64,000 nucleotides of DNA from Pseudomonas sp. NKUCC02_KPG (GCF_019345465.1 NZ_JAHKRC010000005.1:62001-126000); one strand, 5' to 3'. Shown: positions 18,629 through 28,003, numbered from the stretch's first letter. Made by a program: numbers and translations. The notes: generated from the letters alone by a model not told the origin.

Positions 18629-19724
18629 TTACAGCCCTTGTTTCAGGCTGGCTACCAGGTATTCGTCGATATCGCCGTCGAGCACCTTGTCGCAATCGCT
18701 GCGTTCGATGTTGGTACGCAAATCCTTGATACGCGAGGCGTCGAGTACGTACGAGCGGATCTGATGACCCCAGCCAATGTCCGACTTGGTGTCTTCCAGG
18801 GCCTGGGAAGCGGCATTGCGCTTCTGGATTTCCTGCTCGTAAAGACGCGCCCGCAGCATTTTCATCGCGGTGTCTTTGTTCGCATGCTGCGAACGTTCGT
18901 TCTGGCAGCTCACCACGGTGTTGGTCGGTACGTGAGTGATACGTACGGCCGAGTCGGTGGTGTTTACGTGCTGACCACCCGCACCGGAGGAACGATAGGT
19001 GTCGATCCGCAGGTCGGAGGGGTTGATGTCGATTTCGATGTTGTCGTCGATTTCCGGCGAAACGAATACAGCCGAGAACGAGGTGTGACGACGGTTGCCC
19101 GAGTCGTACGGGCTTTTGCGAACCAGACGATGGACGCCAATCTCGGTACGCAACCAACCAAACGCGTATTCGCCTTTGATGTGTACGGTTGCGCCTTTGA
19201 TCCCGGCCACTTCACCGGCAGACAATTCCATGATGGTGGCATCGAAGCCGCGCTTGTCGGCCCAACGCAAATACATCCGCAACAGGATATTGGCCCAGTC
19301 TTGCGCTTCGGTGCCACCGGAGCCGGCCTGGATGTCCAGGTAAGCGTTGTTGGCATCCATCTCACCGCTGAACATGCGGCGGAATTCGAGTTTTTCAAGG
19401 GCTTCGCGCAGACGTTCCACTTCAGCGGCAACGTCATCTACAGCGGCCTGATCTTCTTCCTCGGCAGACATCAGCAGCAGGTCTTTGGCGTCGGCCAGAC
19501 CCGTGTGCATCTCATCGAGGGTTTCAACGATCTGCGCCAGCAGGGAGCGCTCGCGCCCCAGTTCCTGGGCGTACGAAGGGTTGTTCCAGACACTCGGATC
19601 TTCAAGCTCGCGATTGACTTCAGTCAGACGCTCATGCTTTTGATCGTAGTCAAAGATACCCCCGAATGGTTTCGGAGCGCTCTGACAGGTCCTTGATGCT
19701 GTTAAGGATCGGGTTGATTTCCAT
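18629..19724 (-). CDS. prfB: Peptide chain release factor 2 (programmed +1 frameshift)
   Basis: Recognises UGA and UAA stop codons and triggers peptide release. The gene is read as two segments: 19653-19724 (24 codons, ending at an in-frame TGA at 19650-19652), then +1 into 18629-19651. The product is 364 aa. The slippery site CTT-TGA-C follows a GGGGGT Shine-Dalgarno-like run, the classic autoregulatory signal. GGQ is at residues 249-251. The codon-reading tripeptide at residues 204-206 reads SPY, where the textbook RF2 sequence is SPF. Otherwise typical. Confidence 0.95.
19645..19665 (-). promoter_or_regulatory. prfB programmed frameshift site
   Basis: On the minus strand the segment reads GGGGGTATCTTTGAC: an internal Shine-Dalgarno-like run, then CTT at the ribosomal P site and TGA at the A site. 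Slow reading of this UGA when RF2 is scarce favours the +1 shift, giving feedback control. Confidence 0.93.
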
Positions 19725-19978
19725 GGCTGGCGGCACTCGTAGGCGATTTTTACAAAGCCGGGGAGTATACCGTAAACAGAGCGTATCAGCAGCCCGCCTG
19801 GCGGGGTTCTGGGCAGGAAAGTGCAGATAAACCGCACCGATCCAATCTCGAACGATCTCGCTCACAGATGATCAGGGGTAATAGCTTATTGACGCATTCC
19901 GTCAGAGATTTCCTCTTTCCGGTGAAGGCTAGATCCTGGAAGTTTGTCCCCGGTCCAGATCAGCTTGCACCTTGGAAA

Positions 19979-20075
19979 AACGGAGCTTTAGTGTGCGCTC
20001 TTCGCTGACCTTTCAGCGGACGGAAGTGGAAGTCCGAAGCTAATCAAGCACACGGGAATTAACCAACGGAGCTTT
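19979..20075 (+). ncRNA. Candidate structured leader RNA before the DUF gene
   Basis: GTGTGC (19991-19996) pairs with GCACAC (20048-20053). Inside, CTTCG (20000-20004) can pair with CGAAG (20035-20039), enclosing CTGA/TCAG (20005-20008 / 20013-20016) and a GGAC/GTCC hairpin, in a multibranched fold. An exact direct repeat, AACGGAGCTTT, flanks it (19979-19989 and 20065-20075). It could be a regulatory leader of the downstream small gene. No known RNA family recognised. Confidence 0.35.
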
Positions 20076-20100
20076 CACCTCTTGAAAAAAAATCCCCAAC

Positions 20101-20436
20101 TTGCCGACACTTCAAACCCTTAAAACTACCCAAACCCGCGTACTCAAAGCATTTAAAGCCCCAGCCCCCACGATTGTTTCAACCCTTCCCGCGACCACCG
20201 AACGTGCCTTCGGCCCGGTCGATTCGACCTTGCAACCCATGTTCACCTTGCGTGCCGGTATCAGCGCACAGGATGCGCTGGCCCATGTTTCATTGCTTTT
20301 GCTCTGCGCGGAACAAACCAGTGATGACATTACCGAGTTGGGCAGCGGTGTTGAACGCGGCCTGATCTGGTCGATGGTGCACTCGGTCGAAATGGCGCGC
20401 GCCGTGGTGGACTCATTGCTGGAACGTGCCGGGTAA
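20101..20436 (+). CDS. Small DUF3077/DUF6124-type Pseudomonas protein, start irregular
   Basis: 111 aa if read from the TTG at 20101. The C-terminal 60 residues (FTLRAGISAQDALAHVSLLLLCAE through GLIWSMVHSVEMARA) resemble a Pseudomonas-restricted small-protein family of unknown role. The family usually begins MKK-I/V-P. Here TTG-AAA-AAA at 20082, 10 bases after GGAG, gives that start but lies in another frame, with a run of eight A's (20085-20092) between. Either the gene begins at TTG 20101 with poor spacing, or one A is extra, or the run slips. Confidence 0.6.
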   Translation: MPTLQTLKTTQTRVLKAFKAPAPTIVSTLPATTERAFGPVDSTLQPMFTLRAGISAQDALAHVSLLLLCAEQTSDDITELGSGVERGLIWSMVHSVEMARAVVDSLLERAG

Positions 20437-21163
20437 GTGATGCATCGATTGGGTTTGTACTCGGTGGTTTTCACTGCAATACCGAGTACATATCCAGCAT
20501 TGCCGTCCAACTGAAAGATGGGTTTCACTCTTAAAAATGCGTCACAGAACCCCGCGCAAAATCTGTAGCAGCTGACGAGTAGAACGAGGCTGCGTCCGGT
20601 TTGGTGCGCCACTGCGACGTTGCAGTCGTAAAACCGGATACTACGGTCGTTCAGGTAAAACCCGGACTCAGGTTTTACGGTCGCTTCGCAACCGAACGCA
20701 GCCTCGCACAGCTCGTCAGCGACTACAGATTGAGCAGCGCACACTTACACAAAACAGGCCGGCCGGTTGGCCGCCTCGGCGGGTTTGCTGTTGATCTGCC
20801 CGCCCCTTCGGGAGGCCGAGAGGAGGTTCTGCGCAGTGGGTCGACCGGCATGGATGCCGGGAGAGCCGTGTTGGGCCAGGGACGGCCCGTCACGGCGGAC
20901 CCACGGAGCGGGGCCGGAACGAGGGAACCTGAGCGAAGCGAAGGCCGTACGCTGGGGCGAGGACTTTTTGGTTCCTTTTTGGTCCTTCAAAAAGGGACTC
21001 GCTGTAAGAGCGAAACCAATCTTTCAGTTAGAACCAAATGCCGGATATGTACTCGGTATTCCAGTTAACACCGTAGTCCTCGTTATATCCGAACGACTCA
21101 CCAAACCGAACGCAGCCTCGCACGGCTCGTCAGCGACTACAAAGATCGGCGTACCTCGCCCCT
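20437..21163. repeat. Composite repeat region downstream of wspR
   Basis: 727 bases without a supported gene. Two roughly 72-base segments, 20462-20533 and 21003-21075, are imperfect inverted copies sharing ATACCGAGTACATATCC and AACTGAAAGAT-GGTTTC. They enclose a REP doublet (20563-20729) and a GC-rich stretch (20750-21000). A 37-base tail ACCGAACGCAGCCTCGCAC..CGACTAC occurs twice directly (20691-20727 and 21105-21141). Open frames inside, such as 20745-20990 on the minus strand, are low-complexity repeat readings. Confidence 0.65.
20563..20729. repeat. REP-type inverted doublet inside the composite repeat
   Basis: CTGTAGCAGCTGACGAG and an AACGAGGCTGCG core at the left face CGCAGCCTCG..GCTCGTCAGCGACTACAG at the right. 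A second, internal inverted pair uses TAAAACC and GGTTTTA blocks. Same palindrome family as 6891 and 14148. Confidence 0.7.
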
Positions 21164-22165
21164 CTACTCAATCCCCACCCGATTACGCCCATTCTTCTTG
21201 GCCAGATAAAGCCCCTTGTCCGCTGCCGAAATCAGCTCGCGGCAGTTGCTGTTCTGCTGCGGGGTCATGGTCGACAGACCAATGCTGATGGTCAGGCTGC
21301 TGCCAGCGACCGGCGAAATGTGCGGAATGTTCATGGCTTCAACCGACATCCGCAGTTTTTCAGCCACCAGTCGGGCGCCACCCTGGGACGTATTGGGCAG
21401 CACGATGGCAAACTCCTCGCCACCGTAGCGGGCCGGCAAGTCAGACGGTCGGCTGCTGGCATCACGAATGGCCCCTGCCACCTTGCGCAACGCTTCATCA
21501 CCGTCCAGATGACCAAAGGTGTCGTTGTAGGACTTGAAGTAATCAACATCGATCATCAGCAACGACAACTGGGTTTGCTCGCGCAGGGCTCGGCGCCACT
21601 CCAGCTCCAGGTACTCATCGAAGTGCCGACGGTTGGACAGTCCGGTCAGGCCGTCGGAATTCATCAGCCGCTGCAGCACCAGGTTGGTGTCCAGCAACTG
21701 CTGCTGGCTGACTCGTAGCGCACGGTAGGCGGCATCCCGCTGCAACAGTGTCATGTAGGACCGCGAGTGATAGCGGATCCGCGCCACCAGCTCGATGTTG
21801 TCCGGCAGTTTCACCAGGTAATCATTGGCCCCCGCCGAAAACGCCGCGCTCTTGATCAGCGGGTCTTCTTTGGTGGAAAGCACGATGATCGGGATGTTCT
21901 GGGTCGCAGGGTGATTGCGGTACTCGCGCACCAGGCTCAGCCCGTCCAGACCCGGCATCACCAGATCCTGCAAGATCACCGTGGGCTTGATGCGGATGGC
22001 CTGAGCAATGGCCTGATGCGGGTCCGCACAAAAGTGAAAATCAATGTTCTGCTCAAGGGCCAACCCACGGCGCACGGCTTCGCCGATCATTGCCTGATCG
22101 TCCACCAGCAACACCATGGCCGCGTTTTCGTCAGTTTTAACGTCGTCCAACTGCAAGTCGCTCAT
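21164..22165 (-). CDS. wspR: Diguanylate cyclase response regulator WspR
   Basis: Output of the Wsp pathway: makes cyclic-di-GMP when phosphorylated, promoting biofilm formation and wrinkly-spreader phenotypes. 333 aa. Receiver domain (about 15-135) with acidic pair DD22-23, phosphoacceptor Asp67 in LQDLVMPG and Lys119. A helical stalk links to a GGDEF domain with GGEEF at 248-252 and an inhibitory RPSD I-site at 239-242. Last gene of the operon, 52 bases after wspF. Confidence 0.96.
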   Translation of the reverse strand: MSDLQLDDVKTDENAAMVLLVDDQAMIGEAVRRGLALEQNIDFHFCADPHQAIAQAIRIKPTVILQDLVMPGLDGLSLVREYRNHPATQNIPIIVLSTKEDPLIKSAAFSAGANDYLVKLPDNIELVARIRYHSRSYMTLLQRDAAYRALRVSQQQLLDTNLVLQRLMNSDGLTGLSNRRHFDEYLELEWRRALREQTQLSLLMIDVDYFKSYNDTFGHLDGDEALRKVAGAIRDASSRPSDLPARYGGEEFAIVLPNTSQGGARLVAEKLRMSVEAMNIPHISPVAGSSLTISIGLSTMTPQQNSNCRELISAADKGLYLAKKNGRNRVGIE

Positions 22166-22217
22166 GCGCGTTCACCTGAATTACTTCCTTCAAGCCAGAC
22201 CTGCCGGGTTTTACCAG

Positions 22218-23228
22218 TCATTTGGCAAATTTCTCCAGCAAGCGTGGCGCAATCTTGTCCAAGGGGCGGATCTCAACCGCTGCATCGATGGCGGCCGCCG
22301 CTTTGGGCATGCCGTACACCGAGCTGCTCTGTTGATCCTGGGCAATGGTGAGAAAACCCTGCTGACGCATGAGTTTGAGACCTTGAGCCCCGTCACGTCC
22401 CATGCCGGTCAACAGCACCCCTACCGCATCACCATTCCAGTACTGGGCAACACTTTCAAAAAAAACATCTATCGAAGGTCGGTAGATTTCATTAACCGGC
22501 TCGGCGGTATAGGCCAGCGTGCCGTTTTTCAATAACCGTATGTGGTGGTTGGTCCCTGCCAGCAGGACTGTCCCCACCTGAGGGGTTTCGCCGTCACGGG
22601 CCAAACGCACGTCAAGCCCGCACGAGCTGCTCAGCCACTCGGCCATGCCGGCAGCGAAGACCTGATCCACATGCTGGACCAGCACGATGGCCGCACCAAA
22701 GTTCCTCGGCAGGCCCTTGAGCAATGTTTCGAGCGCTGCCGGCCCGCCCGCCGACGAACCGATGGCCACCAGCCCGCCCCGTAAACCCGGAACACGTGGC
22801 TGAGCAGAAACCGGGGAGACCCGTTTTTCGCTTTGGCCCATCAACCAGCCGACATTGAGGATCTTGCGCAGGAGTGGCGCCGAGGCCTCTTTGGGATTGC
22901 TGCCACCCAGCACGGGGGTATCCACCACGTCCAGCGCGCCAAAGCCCATGGCTTCGAACACCCGGTGGACATTCTGCTCACGGTCGATGGTCACAATGAC
23001 GATGGCACACGGGCTTTCGGCCATGATCCGGCGTGTCGCTTCGACCCCGTCCATGACCGGCATGATCAGGTCCATCAAGATCAGGTCTGGCGTGTTTTCG
23101 GCACACAGGCGCACGGCCTCTTCGCCATCACTGGCGACCCAGACCACCTGGTGGGCAGGTTCGAATGCAAGGGCTCGACGCAAGGCTTCAACCGCCAAGG
23201 GCATATCGTTGACGATGGCTATTCTCAT
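22218..23228 (-). CDS. wspF: Chemotaxis-like methylesterase WspF
   Basis: CheB homologue that demethylates the receptor WspA and damps signalling; loss of WspF activates WspR in other pseudomonads. 336 aa: receiver domain with Asp53 (LMDLIMP), linker, then methylesterase with GSSAGGP at 157-163, QHVD near 185 and TGMGRDGA near 280 forming the Ser-His-Asp triad. ATGA overlap with wspE. No damage seen, so the brake on the pathway appears intact. Confidence 0.95.
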   Translation of the reverse strand: MRIAIVNDMPLAVEALRRALAFEPAHQVVWVASDGEEAVRLCAENTPDLILMDLIMPVMDGVEATRRIMAESPCAIVIVTIDREQNVHRVFEAMGFGALDVVDTPVLGGSNPKEASAPLLRKILNVGWLMGQSEKRVSPVSAQPRVPGLRGGLVAIGSSAGGPAALETLLKGLPRNFGAAIVLVQHVDQVFAAGMAEWLSSSCGLDVRLARDGETPQVGTVLLAGTNHHIRLLKNGTLAYTAEPVNEIYRPSIDVFFESVAQYWNGDAVGVLLTGMGRDGAQGLKLMRQQGFLTIAQDQQSSSVYGMPKAAAAIDAAVEIRPLDKIAPRLLEKFAK

Positions 23229-25537
23229 GTCTGGGCTCCTCCAATCAGCTCAACCACTGCATCAAGCAGCGCATCGTCATGGAAACTGGCTTTGGCTAGA
23301 TAATAGTCGGCTCCTGCATCCAGGCCGCGCCGACGGTCTTCTTCACGATCTTTGTAAGACACCACCATCACCGGCATCGATTGCAATCGACTGTCGCGAC
23401 GTAACAGCGTAACCAGTTCGATGCCATCCATGCGCGGCATATCGATGTCGGTGATCAACAGATCAAAGTGTTCGGCACGCAAGGCATTCCAGCCATCCAT
23501 GCCGTCAACCGCCACAGCGACTTCATAGCCACGATTGAGCAGCAACTTGCGTTGCAACTCGCGCACTGTCAGGGAGTCATCCACGACCAGGATACGTTTG
23601 CGAGTCAGTTCGGCGGTGTGCCGGTTGCGCCGGTCGATACGTTCCAGACGCCCGGTGTTGAGCAGTTTGTCCACCGATCGCAGCATGTCTTCGACATCCA
23701 CGATCAGCACCGGCGAGCCATCGTCAAGCAAGGCCCCGGCCGAAATGTCCTGCACCTTGCCCAAACGCGGGTCCAGGGGCAATACCACCAGGGTACGCTC
23801 ACCCACAAAGCGCTCGACAGCCACGCCGTACACGGCGTCGCGCTCGCGAATCACGACCACCTTGAGGGTTTCGTCATCGCTCTGACTGGGCGGGCGCTGC
23901 AGCAATTGACTGGCGGCCACCAGCCCCACATGCCGACCCTCATGCCAGAAATGCTGGCGCCCCTCCAGTTGCACAATGTCATCCGGATGCACATCGCGCA
24001 TGCGCTCGATATGCGCCAGCGGGAACGCGTAAGCCTCGTCTGCGACCTCCACCACCAGACTGCGCACCACTGACAAGGTCAGCGGTACTTCCAGATGGAA
24101 GCGACTGCCATGCTGGGGGGTGTGCTCCAGCACAATGGCACCGCGCAGCAGGCGCACCATGTGCTGAACGGCATCCAGCCCCACGCCGCGCCCCGAGACT
24201 TCGGTCACGGTGTCGCGCAGGCTAAAGCCCGGTAAAAACAGAAAGCTCAGCAGTTCTTCTTCGCTCAGTTGCGCCACTGTAAGCTCGGTGGACAGCTGAC
24301 GTTCAACGATGGTGCGGCGCAAACGTTCCAGGTCGACACCGGCTCCGTCATCGCTCAACTCCAGCACCAGCAGCCCGGCCTGATGGGAGATGCGCAAGCG
24401 AATCAGGCCCTCGGCCGGCTTGCCGGCCAGCAGTCGCTGCTCCGGCGTCTCAATGCCGTGATCGACGGCATTGCGCAGCAAATGGATCAATGGCGCTTCG
24501 AGCTTTTCCAGCACATCGCGGTCAACCTGGGTTTTCTCGCCTTCGATTTCCAGGCGAATCTGTTTACCCAGGGCGCGGCCCAAATCACGCACCATGCGCT
24601 CCTGCCCCACCAGAACATCGGCAAACGGGCGCATGCGGCAAGCCAGGGCCGTGTCGTAGAGCATTTGCGCACGCTGACCCGCCTGCCAGCAAAACTCGTC
24701 GAGTTCGGCGGTCTGTTCGCCAAGCAATTGCTGGGACTCCGCCAGGATCCGCCGGGCGTCTATCAACGCCTCTTCAGCTTCATGGCCAAGCCCCATGACC
24801 TTGAGCTGCTCACTGAGGGTGTCCATCGCCCGCAGGTTGGTGCTCTGCATGCGTTTAAGGCGCTGCAATGTCACCAGAAAGGGCTTGAGCCGCTGGGTTT
24901 CCACCAGGGATTTACTGGACAGATCCAGCAGGCTGTTCAGGCGCTGCGCCGTGACCCGCAAGACCCGTTCGCCGCTTTCGGTCAGGCGTTGCGGGCGACG
25001 CACCGGCTCTGGCGACACCTGGGGCTCGACCTGAGCCTGCGCAGGCACGTCAATCACGGGCTCTGGCGCAACCGGCGTCGGCATCAGCAGCAGTTGCGAC
25101 ACGTCAAAATCGGGGGGCGCTACCTGCACAGACGGGGCCACCGGGGCCGAAGGGTCCAGCAGTTCATTCATGTGCGCCACATAGGCGTCGATATCTTGCG
25201 GGCCCACCGTGTTGCCGGGGGTCGCGATACGCATCAGCAGGTCAGTCCCTTGCAGCAAGGCATCAATATGCTCGCGCTGCAGGTACAAACGGCCTTCCTG
25301 GGCACTGACCAGGCAATCTTCCATGACATGGGACACGCTGACCCCGGCGTCCACCCCGACAATCCGTGCCGCACCCTTGAGCGAATGGGCGGCACGCATG
25401 CAGGCTTCAAGCTGGTCGGCCTGGGTCGGGTTACGTTCCAGCGCGAGCAAACCGGCATTGAGCACCTGGGTTTGCGCCTCGGCCTCAAGACTGAACAGCT
25501 CAAGCAACGAGGCGTCGCGCATTTGCTCAGGGGTCAT
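23225..25537 (-). CDS. wspE: Hybrid chemotaxis-type histidine kinase WspE
   Basis: CheA-like kinase that phosphorylates WspR and WspF. 770 aa: N-terminal HPt domain with His51 in RAAHSLKGAARI, a long Pro-rich linker (about 140-190), dimerisation and ATPase domains (HLLRNAVDHGIE and SDDGAGVD as N and G1 boxes), a CheW-like domain, and a C-terminal receiver with Asp697 in ITDIDMPRMDG. Overlaps wspD and wspF by ATGA at both ends. Confidence 0.95.
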   Translation of the reverse strand: MTPEQMRDASLLELFSLEAEAQTQVLNAGLLALERNPTQADQLEACMRAAHSLKGAARIVGVDAGVSVSHVMEDCLVSAQEGRLYLQREHIDALLQGTDLLMRIATPGNTVGPQDIDAYVAHMNELLDPSAPVAPSVQVAPPDFDVSQLLLMPTPVAPEPVIDVPAQAQVEPQVSPEPVRRPQRLTESGERVLRVTAQRLNSLLDLSSKSLVETQRLKPFLVTLQRLKRMQSTNLRAMDTLSEQLKVMGLGHEAEEALIDARRILAESQQLLGEQTAELDEFCWQAGQRAQMLYDTALACRMRPFADVLVGQERMVRDLGRALGKQIRLEIEGEKTQVDRDVLEKLEAPLIHLLRNAVDHGIETPEQRLLAGKPAEGLIRLRISHQAGLLVLELSDDGAGVDLERLRRTIVERQLSTELTVAQLSEEELLSFLFLPGFSLRDTVTEVSGRGVGLDAVQHMVRLLRGAIVLEHTPQHGSRFHLEVPLTLSVVRSLVVEVADEAYAFPLAHIERMRDVHPDDIVQLEGRQHFWHEGRHVGLVAASQLLQRPPSQSDDETLKVVVIRERDAVYGVAVERFVGERTLVVLPLDPRLGKVQDISAGALLDDGSPVLIVDVEDMLRSVDKLLNTGRLERIDRRNRHTAELTRKRILVVDDSLTVRELQRKLLLNRGYEVAVAVDGMDGWNALRAEHFDLLITDIDMPRMDGIELVTLLRRDSRLQSMPVMVVSYKDREEDRRRGLDAGADYYLAKASFHDDALLDAVVELIGGAQT

Positions 25538-26220
25538 GTAAGGCTCCGGGTGATTGCACTCAACAGTTGCTCTTCATCCAATAAACGCAGACTGCGGGTT
25601 TTCCACTGCAGCACTCCCCGGGTGTATTTGGCGCTGGCATGCCCGCCAGAGACTGACGCTGCGTTGATGTCACCCTCGGCGATATTGTGGATGCCATCCA
25701 CTTCATCCACCGGCAGCACGACCGCTCCGCCGTGGGCCGCCACAATCAACATGCGCGGCATGACCCGCAGCGATGTTGCACCGGGCACTCCCGGGGCGAG
25801 CCCCAACAGCTCAACCAGTGACAGGCACGGCACCAGGGTGCCGCGCACATTCGCCACCCCGCGCAAGGCGCTGGAGCGCTGGTGAGGCAAGGAGTGGATC
25901 GACTGCATCGGCGCGACTTCATCCAGACACCGCGTGACCAGCGCCAGCCATTCATCGCCCAAACGAAAAATCACCAGCGAGCAGGTCGCCACTTTCTGCT
26001 CATGCCCCTGGGAGGCCTGTATTTCCTGGCTCTCGTGCTCAAAGGCGTAGCGATCCAGCAAACGGGTCGCAGCACTCGAATACACGGCGCAGTTACGGCA
26101 ATGGATATGCTGGGGCAACACCGTACAGCTCTTGTCACCGTAGATACCAATGCGGTTCCAGCAGTCATCGATAGCCTGCGCTTCGGAGTGGATCAAGCTC
26201 TGTGCGGCTAAAGTGCTCAT
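25534..26220 (-). CDS. wspD: CheW-like adaptor WspD
   Basis: 228 aa coupling protein with a CheW domain (about 85-220: VIFRLGDEWLALVTRCLDEV, then GVANVRGTLVPCLSLVELLG). The first 75 residues are an extra N-terminal segment with paired Cys (HCRNC), as in other WspD proteins. It should bridge WspA and WspE. ATGA overlaps with wspC and wspE. Confidence 0.92.
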   Translation of the reverse strand: MSTLAAQSLIHSEAQAIDDCWNRIGIYGDKSCTVLPQHIHCRNCAVYSSAATRLLDRYAFEHESQEIQASQGHEQKVATCSLVIFRLGDEWLALVTRCLDEVAPMQSIHSLPHQRSSALRGVANVRGTLVPCLSLVELLGLAPGVPGATSLRVMPRMLIVAAHGGAVVLPVDEVDGIHNIAEGDINAASVSGGHASAKYTRGVLQWKTRSLRLLDEEQLLSAITRSLT

Positions 26221-27491
26221 TGTTTACGCTCACTTTGGGCCGAACGCCCGTTACGGGCAGCGCGCTCGTTCAAGCGCTGAGCGCCTGCCGTATCGCCTTG
26301 CGAAGCCAGCAGGGCCGCCAGATGGGCCAATGCCTGCGAATGCTGGGGTTCCAGGTACAGCGCCTTGCGATAAAAAACCTGGGCCTCGGCCGTCTGGCCC
26401 TGAACATCACTGAGCAGGCCCAGCCAGTAAAAGACTTCTGCCTGCGGGTCATGGCGCTGCAAGAACTGCTCGCAGACCGCACGGGCCTCTGTGCTTTTAC
26501 CTTCGTTGGCCAGGGTCGCGATTCGCTCCAGCAAAACCATCGGATCTTCAGCCGTCGAAGGGGCTTTTGGCGCCGCATGGGCCTGGGGCCTCGGCGCAAA
26601 GGGTCGGTTGGCCGGTGGAGGCAACGGGGTGGGCGGCTGGGGGCGCATCAGCGGTTTGAACTCTGCCAGTACAGGACGAGCCGCAGGAGCAGGTTCGTGG
26701 CTGTGGCAAAAGGCAAACGACTGTGGCGCACCGATCGAACGCATGCCCAAGCGGCTGAGCAGGCTGCCCTCGGCCGGGCCAATAAACAAAACGCCGTCCT
26801 CACAGGTCAGACGCTTGAGCACATCCAGTGCCTTCTGCTGGGTTTTAAGATCAAAGTAGATCAAGAGGTTGCGGCAGAACACAAAGTCATAAGGCGCATG
26901 ACTGCCTGCCAGCGCCGGGTCCAGCAAGTTGGCGACAGTGAAGCGGACCTGTTCGCAGACCCGCCCGGACAGTTGATAACCGTCAGTCTCAAGGCTGAAG
27001 TAGCGCTCGCGAAAATCAGTTTGCTGACCACGAAAAGAGTTTTTGCCATACAGGGCAGTCTGGGCCCTTTGGACTGAAAGCGGGCTGACATCCAGCGCTT
27101 CGACTTTAAATTGATGCGCAGCAAAACCGGCATCGAACAGCGCCATTGCAATCGAATACGGCTCTTCGCCGGTCGAACACGGCACGCTCAGGATTCGCAG
27201 GGCGCGCCGATTGCCGATTTGGGCCAGGCGCTGTCTGGCCAGGCGTCCCAGCGTGACAAAGGACTCGGGATAACGAAAAAACCAGGTTTCGGGCACGATC
27301 ACGGATTCGATCAGGGCCTGCTGTTCATCCTGGGAGCTGAGCAGGTGCTGCCAGTAGCGATCGTTGTCGACCATGTGCAGCGCAATGCAACGCTGGCGAA
27401 CGGCACGTTCAATAATGGCCGGACCGACCGAAGCCACATCCAGGCCGATTCGCTGCTTCAGAAAATCGAAAAAGCGTTGATCGGTACTCAT
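26217..27491 (-). CDS. wspC: CheR-type methyltransferase with TPR, WspC
   Basis: Methylates glutamates on WspA using S-adenosylmethionine, raising receptor activity. 424 aa. N-terminal CheR domain (about 1-270) with SVPCSTGEEPYSIAMAL as SAM loop and FVFCRNLLIYFD downstream. A Pro-rich linker near 280-320 leads to C-terminal tetratricopeptide repeats (EVFYWLGLLSDVQGQTAEA and neighbours). Tight ATGA junctions with wspB and wspD. Confidence 0.94.
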   Translation of the reverse strand: MSTDQRFFDFLKQRIGLDVASVGPAIIERAVRQRCIALHMVDNDRYWQHLLSSQDEQQALIESVIVPETWFFRYPESFVTLGRLARQRLAQIGNRRALRILSVPCSTGEEPYSIAMALFDAGFAAHQFKVEALDVSPLSVQRAQTALYGKNSFRGQQTDFRERYFSLETDGYQLSGRVCEQVRFTVANLLDPALAGSHAPYDFVFCRNLLIYFDLKTQQKALDVLKRLTCEDGVLFIGPAEGSLLSRLGMRSIGAPQSFAFCHSHEPAPAARPVLAEFKPLMRPQPPTPLPPPANRPFAPRPQAHAAPKAPSTAEDPMVLLERIATLANEGKSTEARAVCEQFLQRHDPQAEVFYWLGLLSDVQGQTAEAQVFYRKALYLEPQHSQALAHLAALLASQGDTAGAQRLNERAARNGRSAQSERKQ

Positions 27492-28003
27492 GGGCTCACC
27501 TGCGCGCAGGCGTCATCTTCACCTTGGGCAAAAAGCAACGCATACACCGCCGGGCTCAGCAACTCATCGACGCTCAACCACTGCAACAGCCCCGCTTCGT
27601 CTTTGCGCACGGGCCCCAGATAAGGCGCATCGCAGTTATCGATGCAATAGGGCTGAAACTCCGCAGGATCACAGCGCAAGGTATCGCTGGCCTGCTCAAG
27701 CAGCAGACCGAGCAATTGCCCGCGATAGTTGACCAGCACCAGACGGGTGCTGGTGCGGGCCACGGCGTCGGTGCCAAACGTCATGGCGCTGATATCGATC
27801 ACCGGAATCATTCGGTCACGGTGAGCGAACACCCCGGCCACCCACGCAGGGGCATGGGCAATGGGCTTGAGCGGCAAGCGCGGCAGCACCTCGACGACAT
27901 CGGTGGCGGCCAGGGCATAGCGCTCGTTGCCAATGTAAAACACCAGAAACAGGCGTTGCTTGGGCACCTTCGCGCCCGCGTGCTTGGCTAGAGGCTCGCT
28001 CAT
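27488..28003 (-). CDS. wspB: CheW-like adaptor WspB
   Basis: 171 aa CheW-domain protein: LFLVFYIGNERYALAATDVVEVLP, then VAGVFAHRDRMIPVIDIS and RLVLVNYRGQLLGLLLEQ. Second scaffold in the Wsp receptor-kinase complex. It starts within the last base of wspA (28003), so translation is coupled. Confidence 0.92.
   Translation of the reverse strand: MSEPLAKHAGAKVPKQRLFLVFYIGNERYALAATDVVEVLPRLPLKPIAHAPAWVAGVFAHRDRMIPVIDISAMTFGTDAVARTSTRLVLVNYRGQLLGLLLEQASDTLRCDPAEFQPYCIDNCDAPYLGPVRKDEAGLLQWLSVDELLSPAVYALLFAQGEDDACAQVSP

Noticed and set aside
16986..18764. Plus-strand open frame of 592 codons
   Set aside because: Antisense to lysS; composition is that of a complementary-frame reading, with no family resemblance.
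19724..19837. Upstream extension of the RF2 second frame
   Set aside because: The RF2 start is in the other frame at 19724 with the frameshift site at 19650; the extension is non-coding.
20745..20990. 81-codon minus-strand frame in the composite repeat
   Set aside because: Basic, low-complexity product with no ribosome-binding site; the sequence is better explained as a non-coding repeat.
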